DNA of 64,000 nucleotides from Hymenobacter convexus (GTDB taxonomy: Bacteria > Bacteroidota > Bacteroidia > Cytophagales > Hymenobacteraceae), in NCBI RefSeq assembly GCF_030580955.1, contig NZ_JAUQON010000003.1, positions 372,001-436,000 of the forward strand. The letters run 5' to 3'. Below the pieces are notes generated by a model, which worked only from the letters and a program-made list of their open reading frames with translations, was not told the origin of the DNA and did no database searches. Every line of letters starts with the position of its first letter. Within the stretch, counting starts at the first letter, position 1. Shown piece by piece: positions 51,355 through 64,000 of this stretch. The position numbers and the translations under genes were made by a program.

Positions 51355-53766
51355 ATGCCTCGCCTGCTCCTTTCCCTGCTCCTGTTACTCAGCGCCCAAA
51401 GCATCTTTGGCGCGCAGCCGGGCACGCGGGTGGTGGCAGATTTCAACCAGGGCTGGAAATTCTACCTCGGCGACGAGGCCGGTGCGAAAGACGCCGCATT
51501 CAGCGACGCCTCCTGGCGCAAGCTCACGCTGCCGCACGACTGGAGCATTGAGGGCCAATTCGATGAGAAGAACCCCGCCAAGCCCGAGGGCGGCGGTCTG
51601 CCCACCGGCATCGGCTGGTACCGCAAGACGTTTACGCTGCCGAGCACGGCGGGACGCAACGTGTTTATCGAGTTCGATGGAGTGTACAAGCGCAGCGAGG
51701 TGTGGCTCAATGGCTACTCGCTCGGACAGCGGCCGAATGGCTACATCTCCTTCCGCTATGAACTGACGCGCTATTTGCAGCCGGCCGGCAAGCCCAATGT
51801 GCTGGCCGTGCGGGTCGATAACTCGGCCCAGCCGGATTCGCGCTGGTACACCGGCTCCGGCATTTACCGCAACGTGCGGCTGATGACTACCCACCAGGTG
51901 GCCGTGGACGAGTGGGGCACCTTCGTGACCACGCCCACCGTGAGCGCGCAGGCCGCCACCGTGGCCGTGCAAACCCAACTGCGCAACGCCACGGGCGCGC
52001 CCCGCATGGTAAGCCTGCAAACCGTGCTGCTGGACCAAAACGGCCGGGAGGTAGCGCGGCAGCTGACGCCGGGCGTGAAACTGGCGGGGGCTTCCACCAC
52101 GGCCTCCCAAAAGCTCAGCCTCAAAAACCCGCAGCTTTGGTCGGTAGCGAAACCGTATCTGTACCGGGTGAAAACCACCATTCTGGCTGGAAAAATAACG
52201 GAGGACGAATACGAAACGTCGCTGGGCGTTCGCACCTGTGAGTTTACCCAAACCGGCTTCCTACTTAACGGCCAGCCGCTGCGCATTCAGGGCGTGTGCC
52301 AGCACCATGACTTGGGCGCGCTGGGTGCGGCCGTGAATGTGCGGGCTATGGACCGGCAGCTGGAAATCCTGAAGGCGATGGGCTGCAACGCCATTCGCAC
52401 CGCCCACAACCCACCCGCGCCGGAGCTACTGGACTTGTGCGATAAAATGGGCTTTCTGGTGTTGGACGAGGCCTTCGACATGTGGCAGAAAAAGAAGAAC
52501 GGCCAGGATTACCACCTCGATTTCAAGCAATGGCACCGGCGCGATTTGGAGGACCAGATTCGCCGCGACCGCAACCACCCGAGCGTGTTTCTGTGGAGCA
52601 TCGGCAATGAAATCCGGGAGCAGTTCGACAGCACCGGCACCCGCCTCACCCGCGAGCTGACCGCTACCGTGAAGCGCCTCGACCCCACCCGGCCCGTTAC
52701 CTCGGCCCTCACGGAGCAGGAGCCGGCCAAGAACTTCATCAGTCAGGCCGGCGTGCTCGACGTGCTGAGCTTCAACTATAAGCACGCCGAATATCCCAAG
52801 CTGCCCAGCAGCTTTCCCGGCCAGAAATTTCTGGCCACGGAAATCGCGGCGGCCTACGAAACGCGCGGCCACTACGACCTGCCCTCCGACAGCCTGCGCA
52901 TCTGGCCAAAGGATGGCAAAACCAAGCTCACCTCCGGCAACCCCGATTTCACGGCCTCCAGCTACGACCACGCCGCGCCCTACTGGGGTGCCACGCACGA
53001 AGCCGCCTGGCGTGCCGTCAAAAACAGCCCATTTATCAGCGGGGTATTCGTGTGGAGCGGCTTCGACTACCTGGGCGAGCCCCTGCCTTACCCATGGCCG
53101 GCGCGCAGCTCCTACTTCGGCGTCATCGACCTGGCCGGCTTCCCCAAGGACGCTTACTATTTGTATCAAAGCGAATGGACCACCCAGCCCGTGCTGCACC
53201 TGCTGCCCCACTGGAATTGGAAGCCCGGCCAAACCGTGGACGTGTGGGCCTACTACAGCCAGGCCGACGAAGTGGAGCTATTCCTGAATGGCAAGTCGCT
53301 GGGCATTAAAAAGAAAAGCGCCGACGACCTGCACGTGATGTGGCGCGTGCCCTATGCCCCCGGCACCCTGCAAGCCATCTCGCGCAAAGCCGGCCAAACC
53401 GTGCTCACCAGCACCATCAAAACTGCCGGCCCGCCCGCCAAAATCGAGCTAAACGCTGACCGCAGCAAGCTGCGCGCCGATGCCAAAGACTTGGCCTTCA
53501 TCACAGTGCGGGTGCTGGACAATGCCGGCAACTTAGTGCCTGACGCGGCTAATCTGGTGAAATTTTCGGTGAGTGGGCCGGGCTTTGTGGCGGGCGTAGA
53601 CAATGGGTATCAGGCTAGCATGGAATCATTTAAAGCGCGGGAACGCAAGGCCTACAACGGGATGGCGCTGGCCATTATTCAGACGACGGATAAGGGCGGC
53701 CAAATCACGCTTCAAGCCACGTCCGAGGGCTTGGCACCAACTGCCCTGAAGCTTACCAGCAACTAA
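51355..53766 (+). CDS. GH2 beta-galactosidase with DUF4982-type C-terminus
   Basis: An 803-residue secreted enzyme (signal peptide MPRLLLSLLLLLSAQSIFGA). N-terminal sugar-binding domain with LPHDWSIEGQFDEKNPAKPE and GIGWYRKTF, then Ig-like, then the barrel with GVCQHHDLGALGAAVN, the acid/base in VFLWSIGNEIREQ, and the candidate nucleophile Glu in FLATEIAAAYETRG. The C-terminal part has DUF4982-like (VWAYYSQADEVELFLNGKSL) and Ig-like (FSVSGPGFVAGVDNG) domains. A typical Bacteroidota beta-galactosidase of plant-glycan loci. Confidence 0.9.
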   Translation: MPRLLLSLLLLLSAQSIFGAQPGTRVVADFNQGWKFYLGDEAGAKDAAFSDASWRKLTLPHDWSIEGQFDEKNPAKPEGGGLPTGIGWYRKTFTLPSTAGRNVFIEFDGVYKRSEVWLNGYSLGQRPNGYISFRYELTRYLQPAGKPNVLAVRVDNSAQPDSRWYTGSGIYRNVRLMTTHQVAVDEWGTFVTTPTVSAQAATVAVQTQLRNATGAPRMVSLQTVLLDQNGREVARQLTPGVKLAGASTTASQKLSLKNPQLWSVAKPYLYRVKTTILAGKITEDEYETSLGVRTCEFTQTGFLLNGQPLRIQGVCQHHDLGALGAAVNVRAMDRQLEILKAMGCNAIRTAHNPPAPELLDLCDKMGFLVLDEAFDMWQKKKNGQDYHLDFKQWHRRDLEDQIRRDRNHPSVFLWSIGNEIREQFDSTGTRLTRELTATVKRLDPTRPVTSALTEQEPAKNFISQAGVLDVLSFNYKHAEYPKLPSSFPGQKFLATEIAAAYETRGHYDLPSDSLRIWPKDGKTKLTSGNPDFTASSYDHAAPYWGATHEAAWRAVKNSPFISGVFVWSGFDYLGEPLPYPWPARSSYFGVIDLAGFPKDAYYLYQSEWTTQPVLHLLPHWNWKPGQTVDVWAYYSQADEVELFLNGKSLGIKKKSADDLHVMWRVPYAPGTLQAISRKAGQTVLTSTIKTAGPPAKIELNADRSKLRADAKDLAFITVRVLDNAGNLVPDAANLVKFSVSGPGFVAGVDNGYQASMESFKARERKAYNGMALAIIQTTDKGGQITLQATSEGLAPTALKLTSN

Positions 53767-57306
<3,540 letters not shown>

Positions 57307-57332
57307 GCCTTAATTAAGAAACGTCCCCAATA

Positions 57333-58490
57333 ATGCCCTCCGAACCCATCCACCTGAAAGGAATCACCTGGAATCACAGCCGGGGCTTCGTGCCCATGGC
57401 GGCCACGGCCCAGCGCTTCGCCGAGCTGCACCCGCACGTCGGCATTACGTGGGAGAAACGCTCCCTGCAACAGTTTGCCGACGAGTCGATTCAGCAGCTG
57501 GCCGAGCGGTTTGATTTGCTGGTGATTGACCACCCGTGGGCGGGTTTTGCCGCCCGCACCGGCTCCATTTTGCCCCTGGATGAATACCTGCCAGCCGAAT
57601 TCCTGGCCGACCAGCAAGCCAATACCGTCGGCCACTCATTCGAGAGCTACCGCTTCAACGGCCACCAGTGGGCGCTGCCCATCGACGCGGCCACGCCCGT
57701 AGCCGCCAGCCGCCCCGACCTGCTGGCCCGGCACGGCCTGGCCCTCCCCGAAACCTTTGCCGACCTGCTGGCCCTGGCCGACCTCGGCCTGGTCGCCTTT
57801 TCGCTTATCCCCATCGACACGCTGATGAGCTTCTACATGTTCTGCTGCTCGCTGGGCGAAGACCCGTGTCAGCGCGAAGACGAAGTAGTAAGCGAAGACA
57901 TTGGTATCCAGGCCCTCCAGCTATTCCACCAGCTAGCGAGCAAAGTAGAATCGGCCTGCTTCCACCGCAACCCCATCCAGACCTACGAGGCCATGACGCA
58001 GACCGATGCGCTGGCCTACTGCCCCTTCGCCTACGGCTACTCCAACTACGCCCGCCGCGGCTACGCCCGCAAGCTCCTGCACTTCCACGACATGGTGAGC
58101 CTGACGCCCGGCGGCCCGCGCCTGCGTAGCACCCTCGGCGGTACCGGTCTGGCCATCTCGGCCAAGTGCGCCGAAGTTGAAACCGCCGTGCGCTACGCTG
58201 AATTTGTCGCCTCGCCCGCCTGCCAGCAAACCCTGTACTTCGACAACGGTGGCCAACCCGGCCACCTCACCGCCTGGCAGGACGAGCACGTGAACAGTCA
58301 GTCCAGCAACTACTTCGCGGCCACGCTGCCCGCCTTACAACGGGCCTTCCTGCGCCCGCGCTACCACGGCCACATGTTCTTCCAGGACCACGCCGGTGAG
58401 CCCGTGCGCCAGTATCTGCTCAACGGCGGCGATGAGCGGGCGCTGCTGCGCGAGCTGAACGAGCTGTATGTAAAATCCAGAACGATGTAG
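57333..58490 (+). CDS. Solute-binding-like protein without signal peptide (first)
   Basis: A 385-residue protein with the fold pattern of family-1 extracellular solute-binding proteins: an N-terminal strand-helix start ([20 protein letters not shown]), [39 protein letters not shown] and [20 protein letters not shown]. There is no signal peptide or lipobox, and no ABC permease or ATPase nearby. It may bind a sugar acid in the cytoplasm or act as a sensor or chaperone for the enzymes beside it. Its stop is within a C-family element. Confidence 0.72.
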   Translation: MPSEPIHLKGITWNHSRGFVPMAATAQRFAELHPHVGITWEKRSLQQFADESIQQLAERFDLLVIDHPWAGFAARTGSILPLDEYLPAEFLADQQANTVGHSFESYRFNGHQWALPIDAATPVAASRPDLLARHGLALPETFADLLALADLGLVAFSLIPIDTLMSFYMFCCSLGEDPCQREDEVVSEDIGIQALQLFHQLASKVESACFHRNPIQTYEAMTQTDALAYCPFAYGYSNYARRGYARKLLHFHDMVSLTPGGPRLRSTLGGTGLAISAKCAEVETAVRYAEFVASPACQQTLYFDNGGQPGHLTAWQDEHVNSQSSNYFAATLPALQRAFLRPRYHGHMFFQDHAGEPVRQYLLNGGDERALLRELNELYVKSRTM

Positions 58491-58516
58491 CGTGGACTCT
58501 GCGAGTCCACGCTACA
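58486..58516. repeat. Palindromic element family C, copy 3 (short)
   Basis: A compact hairpin, TGTAGCGTGGACTCTGCGAG then TCCACGCTACA. The TAG at 58488-58490 is the stop of the solute-binding-like gene, and the CoA-transferase ATG is 15 bases downstream. Confidence 0.85.
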
Positions 58517-58530
58517 TTCAATCCCTCCCT

Positions 58531-60924
58531 ATGTCTCTTCCCCTATCCGGCCTTTTGGTTATCGAGTTCAGCCAGTTCCTGGCTGGACCTTCCGCGGGCT
58601 TGCGCCTGGCTGACCTGGGCGCGCGCGTCATTAAAATTGAGCGACCGGGCACGGGCGAAGCCGGCCGGCAGATTGCCATCAAAAACCTGTTTGTGGAAGG
58701 CAGCAGCCTGGTTTTCCACACCATCAACCGCAATAAGGAATCGTACGCGGCCGACCTGAAAAACCCCGCCGACCTGGCCTTGGTGAAGCAACTGCTGGCG
58801 CAGGCCGACGTGATGACCCATAACTTCCGACCGGGCATCATGGAAAAAATCGGCCTCGATTACGACGCCGTGCGCGCCCTCAACCCGCGCATCATCTACG
58901 GCGTGGTGACGGGCTACGGCCCCACCGGCCCCTGGGCCACCAAGCCGGGCCAGGATTTGCTGATTCAATCCATGTCGGGCCTCACATATCTATCGGGCAC
59001 GCAGGACGACGGACCGACGCCCTTTGGCATCGCCGTGGCCGACATCATCTGCGGCTCGCACTTTGCGCAGGGCCTACTGGCCGCGCTGCTCAAACGTGGC
59101 AAAACCGGCCAGGGCGTACTGGTCGAAGTAAGCCTGTTGGAGTCGGTGCTCGACATGCAGTTTGAGCTGCTCACCACCCACCTGAACGACGGCGGCCAGC
59201 TGCCCCAGCGCGGCGCGGCCCGCGGCACCGCCCACGCCTACCTCAGCGCGCCCTACGGCATCTACCAAACCCAGGACGGCTACTTAGCCCTTGCCATGGG
59301 CAATCTGGATAAACTCGACGCCAAACTGAGCACGGGCATTCTGGCCGACTACCCCACCGCCAGCTCCTGGTTCGATGGCCGCGACGACATTACCGCGCGT
59401 CTTGCCGCAGCTTTGCGCCAACAACCCACCGCCGAGTGGCTGAAGCAGCTGGAGCCACTGGGCATCTGGTGTGCCGAGGTGCTGAACTACCAGCAAGCCA
59501 CCAGCAGCCCCGGCTACGAGGTGCTGGGCATGCAGCAGCTTGTGAATTTGACGGATGGTCAGCAGTTGCCAACCACACGCTGCCCCATTCGGATTGATGG
59601 CGAGAAGCTGTACTCGACTAAAGCTGCACCGAAGCCAGGGCATGATACGGATGTTATTCGGGCAGAATTTGGGTTGGGCACGTCCACCGCGACAATCTTA
59701 CAAGCCGGCGCCCCCTCTCTTTTGAATAGGGGGTCGGAGGGTGAGGTTGACGCAGGCGCCAACCCCCTGGCGGGCCTCCTAGTAGTCGATTTCAGCCAGT
59801 TCCTTTCCGGTCCTTCCGCCGCCTTGCGCCTGGCCGACCTCGGTGCCCGCGTCATCAAAATCGAGCGGCCCGAAACGGGCGACATCTGCCGGCACCTCTA
59901 CACTTCGAACGTCATCATGAACGGCGAGTCGTCGGTGTTTCACGCCATCAACCGCAACAAGGAAAGCTTTGCCGTTGACCTCAAAAATGCCGCCGACCGC
60001 GAGCAGGTGTGGGAACTGGTGCGCCGCGCCGACGTGGTGATGCACAACTACCGCCCCGGCGTGATGGAGCGCCTGGGCTTCGACTATGCCCGCGTGAAAG
60101 CGCAGAACCCCAACGTGGTATACGGCGAGATATCCGGCTACGGTACCGAAGGCCCCTGGCGCGACAAGCCCGGCCAGGACCTGCTGCTGCAATCCGTGTC
60201 GGGCCTGACCTGGCTGAGCGGCAACGCCGACGCCGGCCCCGTGCCCATGGGTTTGTCCATCGTCGACATGCTGGCCGGCGCGCACCTGGCGCAGGGCCTG
60301 CTGGCCTGCCTGGTGCGCCGTGGCCGCACCGGCGCGGGCGGGCTGGTGCAGGTGAGCATGCTGGAATCGGCCTTCGATTTTCAGTTCGAAACCCTCACCA
60401 CTTTCTTCAACGACGGCGGCGCGCTGCCCCAGCGCACCCGGCACAACAACGCCCACGCCTACCTCGGCGCGCCCTACGGCATCTACCAGACCAGCAACGG
60501 TTTCCTAGCCCTGGCCATGGGCTCGATTCCGAAGCTGGGCCAGCTATTGGGCTGCGCATCATTGCTGAATTACCCAGAACCCGCACAAGCCTTCACCCAG
60601 CGCGACGAGATAAAAGCCACGCTGGCCGAGCACCTGAAAACGAATACGACCGAAGCCTGGCTGGCCATCCTGGAGCCCGCCGACATCTGGTGCGCCAACG
60701 TGCTGACCTGGGATAAGCTGCTGGCGCACGAAGGCTTCGCGGCGCTGAATATGGTGCAGGAAGTGACGATGGCCGACGGCTACGCTTACCGCACCACGCG
60801 CTGCCCCATCCGCCTCGACGGCGAGCTGCTCACCTCATCCAAAGGCTCGCCGCAGCTGGGCCAGGACAACGCGGCCCTGCTGCGCGAAATAACTGACTTT
60901 CAATTCACTCGCCATGAGACCTGA
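58531..60924 (+). CDS. Tandem fusion of two CaiB/BaiF (class III) CoA-transferase domains
   Basis: The ATG at 58531 lies after the C element and gives 797 residues. Two full copies of the family follow: [20 protein letters not shown] with [13 protein letters not shown] and [13 protein letters not shown] in the first, [20 protein letters not shown] with [11 protein letters not shown] and [13 protein letters not shown] in the second. Both retain the Asp that carries the CoA intermediate. Normal family members are single chains of about 400 residues that dimerise as interlocked rings. The linker between them (about residues 392-412) is encoded by a D-like palindromic element. Acyl substrate unknown. 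Confidence 0.87.
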   Translation: MSLPLSGLLVIEFSQFLAGPSAGLRLADLGARVIKIERPGTGEAGRQIAIKNLFVEGSSLVFHTINRNKESYAADLKNPADLALVKQLLAQADVMTHNFRPGIMEKIGLDYDAVRALNPRIIYGVVTGYGPTGPWATKPGQDLLIQSMSGLTYLSGTQDDGPTPFGIAVADIICGSHFAQGLLAALLKRGKTGQGVLVEVSLLESVLDMQFELLTTHLNDGGQLPQRGAARGTAHAYLSAPYGIYQTQDGYLALAMGNLDKLDAKLSTGILADYPTASSWFDGRDDITARLAAALRQQPTAEWLKQLEPLGIWCAEVLNYQQATSSPGYEVLGMQQLVNLTDGQQLPTTRCPIRIDGEKLYSTKAAPKPGHDTDVIRAEFGLGTSTATILQAGAPSLLNRGSEGEVDAGANPLAGLLVVDFSQFLSGPSAALRLADLGARVIKIERPETGDICRHLYTSNVIMNGESSVFHAINRNKESFAVDLKNAADREQVWELVRRADVVMHNYRPGVMERLGFDYARVKAQNPNVVYGEISGYGTEGPWRDKPGQDLLLQSVSGLTWLSGNADAGPVPMGLSIVDMLAGAHLAQGLLACLVRRGRTGAGGLVQVSMLESAFDFQFETLTTFFNDGGALPQRTRHNNAHAYLGAPYGIYQTSNGFLALAMGSIPKLGQLLGCASLLNYPEPAQAFTQRDEIKATLAEHLKTNTTEAWLAILEPADIWCANVLTWDKLLAHEGFAALNMVQEVTMADGYAYRTTRCPIRLDGELLTSSKGSPQLGQDNAALLREITDFQFTRHET
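59706..59760. repeat. Degenerate D-like palindromic element inside coding sequence
   Basis: GGCGCC at 59707-59712 and 59755-59760 bracket CCCCTCTC-TTTTGAATA-GGGGG and GGGTGAGG, which match the pattern of D elements at 24658, 30179 and 32874. It is read in frame as [19 protein letters not shown] and joins the two CoA-transferase domains. Confidence 0.65.
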
Positions 60925-62155
60925 GCTCCCCCCGTTTCGGATTGCCGTACGCCAGTTTGGCCCGTTCGAAAGCGCTATGGCGAAGCTGTGGGCCAGTTTT
61001 TGCCAGGAAACCGGCTGCGCACTGAACGTAGAAATGGTGCCCATGGATTTGCACCAGCTCTACGCCAGCCTGCTCACCGATAAGGGCCTGCAGAATGGCA
61101 ACTGGGACGTGGCCCACATTAACACCGACTGGCTGCCCGAAGCCGCCAGCACCGGCGCGCTCGAAGACCTAACGCCCTACATCCGGCAAAATCCCCCAAT
61201 GGGTTTCCCCACAGGTTGGAGTCCTTCGCTGCTCGGGATGCAACAGGTCGGCTATGCCGTGATGGGCTTGCCATTTCACGACGGGCCGGAGTGCCTCATC
61301 TACCGCAAAGACCTGTTTGAGAGCCCGCAAGAGCAAGCTCGTTTCCAGCAACTGCACGGCCGGCCGCTGCAAGTGCCCGAAACATGGGAAGATTTCCAGA
61401 CCGTGGCGCGCTTCTTCCAGCGGCCGGCCGACAACCTGTTCGGCTTCGTCGCCGCCGGCTTCCCCGACGGCCACAACACGGTGTTCGATTTCTGCCTGCA
61501 GCTCTGGACGCACGGCGGCCAGCTGGTTGATGCGCAGGGCCACGTCCGCATCGACAGCGCGGCGGCAGCGGAGGGCCTCGCCTTCTACCGCCAGTTGCTG
61601 CGCGACCCGTCCGCCGGGCACCCGCAGACCATGCAGTACGAGTCGGTGGCGGCCGGGCAGGCGTTTGCGCGGGGCGAAGCGGCGATGATGGTGAACTGGT
61701 TCGGCTTCGCGGCCGTGTGCGACGTGGACGCGGCCTGCCCGGTGCGCGGCCGGGTCGACATTGGGCACATTCCGCACGGCGCCAGTGGGCAGTCGGCTTC
61801 GCTGAACGTGTACTGGCTCTACGCCATTGGGGCAGGCAGCCGCTACAAGACCGTCGCCTACGATTTTTTGCGCTTCGCCATTCACCCCGAAAACGATAGG
61901 CTCTTGACCCTGGAAGGCGGCATCGGCTGCCGCCTCTCCACCTGGCACGACGCCGAAATCAACGCCCTCGTGCCCTACTACCACAAGCTGGAAATGCTGC
62001 ACCAGCAGGCCCAAAGCCTGCCGCCCAAGGCCAACTGGGCCCGCATTGCCGACATCATCGACGAGGTGGTGCGGCAGGCCATCAACACCGATGCGCCGGT
62101 GACGGAACTGCTTGCCGCCGGCCAACAGAAAATTAACGCGCTCGACCATGTTTAA
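60914..62155 (+). CDS. Solute-binding-like protein without signal peptide (second)
   Basis: A 413-residue protein overlapping the CoA-transferase end by 11 bases. It has family-1 solute-binding features: [76 protein letters not shown] and [18 protein letters not shown]. Like the first, it lacks any signal peptide and no transporter subunits are nearby. It overlaps the following oxidoreductase gene by 8 bases, so it is translationally coupled. The two genes bracket the CoA-transferase. Confidence 0.75.
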   Translation: MRPELPPFRIAVRQFGPFESAMAKLWASFCQETGCALNVEMVPMDLHQLYASLLTDKGLQNGNWDVAHINTDWLPEAASTGALEDLTPYIRQNPPMGFPTGWSPSLLGMQQVGYAVMGLPFHDGPECLIYRKDLFESPQEQARFQQLHGRPLQVPETWEDFQTVARFFQRPADNLFGFVAAGFPDGHNTVFDFCLQLWTHGGQLVDAQGHVRIDSAAAAEGLAFYRQLLRDPSAGHPQTMQYESVAAGQAFARGEAAMMVNWFGFAAVCDVDAACPVRGRVDIGHIPHGASGQSASLNVYWLYAIGAGSRYKTVAYDFLRFAIHPENDRLLTLEGGIGCRLSTWHDAEINALVPYYHKLEMLHQQAQSLPPKANWARIADIIDEVVRQAINTDAPVTELLAAGQQKINALDHV

Positions 62156-63215
62156 GCTGGAAAACACCGAGATTCCCTACCTGCCTGTGCTCCCGCAGCG
62201 GCCGCTGCCCATCGTCATTATCGGCGCGGGCGGCATTGTGAACGACGCGCACTTGCCGGCCTACCGCAAGGCCGGTTTTGAGGTCGTCGGCATCACCAAC
62301 CGCACCCGTGCCCGGGCCGAGAAGCTGGCCGCCGCGTGGGGCATTCCGCACGTGTACGACACGGTGGCCGAGGCTGTGGCCCACGCGCCCGCCGAGGCCG
62401 TGTACGACATCACCATCATGCCCGAGCAGTTTGTGGAAACCCTCAACCAGCTGCCCGACGGCGCCGGCGTGCTGATTCAGAAACCGATGGGCGACTACTT
62501 CTGGCAAAGCCAGGAAATTCTGGAAGTGTGCCGCCGCAAAAACCTGGTGGCCGCCATCAACTGCCAGCTGCGCTTTGCGCCCTACGTGGCCGCCGCCCGC
62601 GAGATGCTGCGCCAGGGCCTCATCGGCGAGCTGTACGACCTGGAAGTGCGCGTGACGCTGGAAACGCCCTGGGAGTTGTTCCCGCACGTGATGGTGCATC
62701 CGCGCCTCGAAATTCAGTACCACAGCATTCATTACATCGACCTGATTCGCAGCTTCCTGGGCGAGCCTAGCCGCGTAATGGCCAAGACCTTGCGCCACCC
62801 GGCCAAGGCGTTGTCGTCGTCGCGCTCCACCATTTTGTTTGATTACGGCGCCACCATGCACGCCGTCATCAACACCAACCACGACCACTCCTTCGGCCCC
62901 GAAAACCAGGAGAGCTTCATCAAGTGGGAAGGCACGAAAGGCGCTATTAAAGCCCGCATGGGCCTGCTGATGAATTACCCGCACGGCGTGCCCGACAAGT
63001 TCGAGTACTGCCTGATGAAGGAAGGGGAAGCGCCGGTTTGGCACACGGTAGCGCTGGAAGGCTCGTGGTTTCCGGATGCTTTCATGGGTACGATGGGCAG
63101 CCTGATGCGCTTCAAAAACGGCGAAACCGACATGCTGCCCACCAGCGTGGAAGACGTGATAAAAACCATGGCCGTGGTGGAAGCGGCTTATGCGTCGAGC
63201 GACGGCAAACAGTAG
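62148..63215 (+). CDS. Gfo/Idh/MocA-family oxidoreductase
   Basis: The ATG at 62148 overlaps the upstream stop and is followed by [20 protein letters not shown], the NAD(P)-binding start; about 355 residues. [16 protein letters not shown] carries the conserved EKP-type lysine (here QKP) and the C-terminal domain has [14 protein letters not shown]. Such enzymes oxidise or reduce sugar or sugar-acid hydroxyls. Its TAG stop lies in a C-family element. The Glu-to-Gln change next to the catalytic lysine is unusual. Confidence 0.85.
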   Translation: MFKLENTEIPYLPVLPQRPLPIVIIGAGGIVNDAHLPAYRKAGFEVVGITNRTRARAEKLAAAWGIPHVYDTVAEAVAHAPAEAVYDITIMPEQFVETLNQLPDGAGVLIQKPMGDYFWQSQEILEVCRRKNLVAAINCQLRFAPYVAAAREMLRQGLIGELYDLEVRVTLETPWELFPHVMVHPRLEIQYHSIHYIDLIRSFLGEPSRVMAKTLRHPAKALSSSRSTILFDYGATMHAVINTNHDHSFGPENQESFIKWEGTKGAIKARMGLLMNYPHGVPDKFEYCLMKEGEAPVWHTVALEGSWFPDAFMGTMGSLMRFKNGETDMLPTSVEDVIKTMAVVEAAYASSDGKQ

Positions 63216-63334
63216 CTTGGACTCTGCGAGTCCGAGCGCGCGCGCAGCGAGCATCTGCGCCAGGTTCAATTATTCATTTGCGGACGCCGGATGCTCGCCA
63301 GGCTCGCGCTCGGACTCGCAGAGTCCAAGCTACA
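63212..63334. repeat. Palindromic element family C, copy 4 (long)
   Basis: Arms GTAGCTTGGACTCTGCGAGT onward (63212-63245) and CTCGCGCTCGGACTCGCAGA onward to 63334. TAG at 63213-63215 ends the oxidoreductase gene; the MaoC start lies 6 bases downstream of the element. Confidence 0.85.
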
Positions 63335-63340
63335 CTTCTC

Positions 63341-63784
63341 ATGTACTTCAAATCGACCTTTTTCGAAGACTACACCATCGGTGAAAAGCGTGTGACCTTA
63401 GGCCGCACCATCACCGAAACCGACTTCGTGGTGCACGCCGGGCACACCGGCGACTTCTTCCCCCACCACCTCGACGCGGAGTGGTGCAAAACCCAGCCCT
63501 TCGGCCAGCGCATCGCGCACGGCACCATGATTTTCAGCATCGGCATCGGCCTCACGGCTTCTGAAATCAACCCTGAAGCTTTCTCCAAAGGCTACGACCG
63601 GCTGCGCTTTATCAAGCCCGTTTTCATCGGCAATACCATCCATTCCGAAGTCACGATTTCGGCCAAGGAAGAAAGCAAAAAGCCCGGCTACGGCACCGTG
63701 ACCGAGCACGTGGAAGTCATCAACGAGCACGGCGAAGTGGTGCTAGCCTGCGACCATTTGCTGGTGGTGAAATTACGCGCCTAA
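63341..63784 (+). CDS. MaoC-like hot-dog hydratase/dehydratase
   Basis: The ATG at 63341 gives 147 residues, the normal size of a single hot-dog MaoC domain. Landmarks are [31 protein letters not shown] with the active-site Asp/His region and [18 protein letters not shown], the MaoC signature with His. It would add or remove water from an acyl-CoA, consistent with a CoA-transferase in the same cluster, suggesting a CoA-activated organic acid route. Confidence 0.88.
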   Translation: MYFKSTFFEDYTIGEKRVTLGRTITETDFVVHAGHTGDFFPHHLDAEWCKTQPFGQRIAHGTMIFSIGIGLTASEINPEAFSKGYDRLRFIKPVFIGNTIHSEVTISAKEESKKPGYGTVTEHVEVINEHGEVVLACDHLLVVKLRA

Positions 63785-63816
63785 TTCCCTGACTTAACTC
63801 TCTAAAATCCCACCCA

Positions 63817-64000
63817 ATGGCCCTTGCTCCCGCTTCCATTCCGCCACCTATTGCCACGGGCGGCTCCGTCAGTGCCCGCACCTATCTGCTGCCTTTTAGC
63901 TTGGTGGTGGGCGTGTTCTTCCTGTGGGGCATGGCGCACAGCCTCGATTCCATTCTGATTCCGCACCTCCAGAAAGCCTGTCAGCTCAACAACCGGCAGT
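63817..64000 (+). CDS. FucP-type MFS sugar transporter, 3' end outside window
   Basis: Only the first 61 codons are present. After MALAPASIPPPIATGG comes the first membrane segment with LVVGVFFLWGMAHSLDSILI and PHLQKACQL, a hallmark of the L-fucose:proton symporter family (FucP and relatives). It probably imports the sugar or sugar acid that the cluster degrades. It starts 32 bases after the MaoC gene. Confidence 0.82.
   Translation, partial: MALAPASIPPPIATGGSVSARTYLLPFSLVVGVFFLWGMAHSLDSILIPHLQKACQLNNRQ

Overview
The window comes from a high-GC member of the Bacteroidota, most likely a Hymenobacter-like cytophagalean. The signs are a SusC/SusD pair, type IX secretion (T9SS) sorting tails on two secreted enzymes, a hybrid two-component regulator, DUF4468, and several secreted glycoside hydrolases. 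Genus is inferred from gene style and base composition only. No rRNA, tRNA or CRISPR array was found.

Region 1 (1-12,100) looks like one end of an integrated mobile element. A leftward operon of small genes (3459 down to position 1) holds two small DNA-binding proteins and ends in a winged-helix protein cut by the window edge. An AT-rich divergent control region (3460-3629) separates it from a rightward cargo block: an HTH/coiled-coil regulator, a RES-domain protein, a nucleotidyltransferase-alpha/beta hydrolase fusion, two tandem ParB-like paralogues and a DNA adenine methylase. A tyrosine recombinase and a terminator close the block. Genes 3630-8212 are visibly AT-richer than their surroundings. 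The cargo resembles an uncharacterised defence or toxin-type island and is the best candidate for an undescribed system.

Region 2 (12,228-17,412) has a DUF4468 secreted protein, a 42-residue membrane protein, a LacI-type repressor and a hybrid sensor kinase with a sugar-binding-protein sensor and an AraC output domain.

Region 3 (17,768-57,252) is a large polysaccharide utilisation locus: SusC, SusD, two alginate_lyase-superfamily (PL38-like) proteins, a mannonate-type SDR, four GH2 enzymes, GH88, GH105, an SGNH esterase, CE15, GH10 xylanase, a CBM9/PKD protein, PL22, GH28, GH78 and a beta-propeller glycosidase. The set points to plant cell wall material rich in uronic acids, galactose and rhamnose (pectin/rhamnogalacturonan and glucuronoxylan).

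Region 4 (57,333-64,000) is a tight rightward cluster: a solute-binding-like protein without signal peptide, a tandem fusion of two CaiB/BaiF CoA-transferases, a second such solute-binding-like protein, a Gfo/Idh/MocA oxidoreductase, a MaoC-like hydratase and the start of a FucP-type sugar transporter. Its substrate is unknown.

At least four families of short palindromic elements (called A-D here) are scattered from 20.8 kb to the right end. Several are translated in frame. Two A copies lie inside GH2 signal-peptide regions, one B copy can supply a start codon, one B copy supplies a C-terminus, a D-like copy encodes the linker of the CoA-transferase fusion, and A/C copies supply the TAG stop codons of five genes. 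This recalls Rickettsia palindromic elements and REPINs and is the most distinctive feature of the right part.
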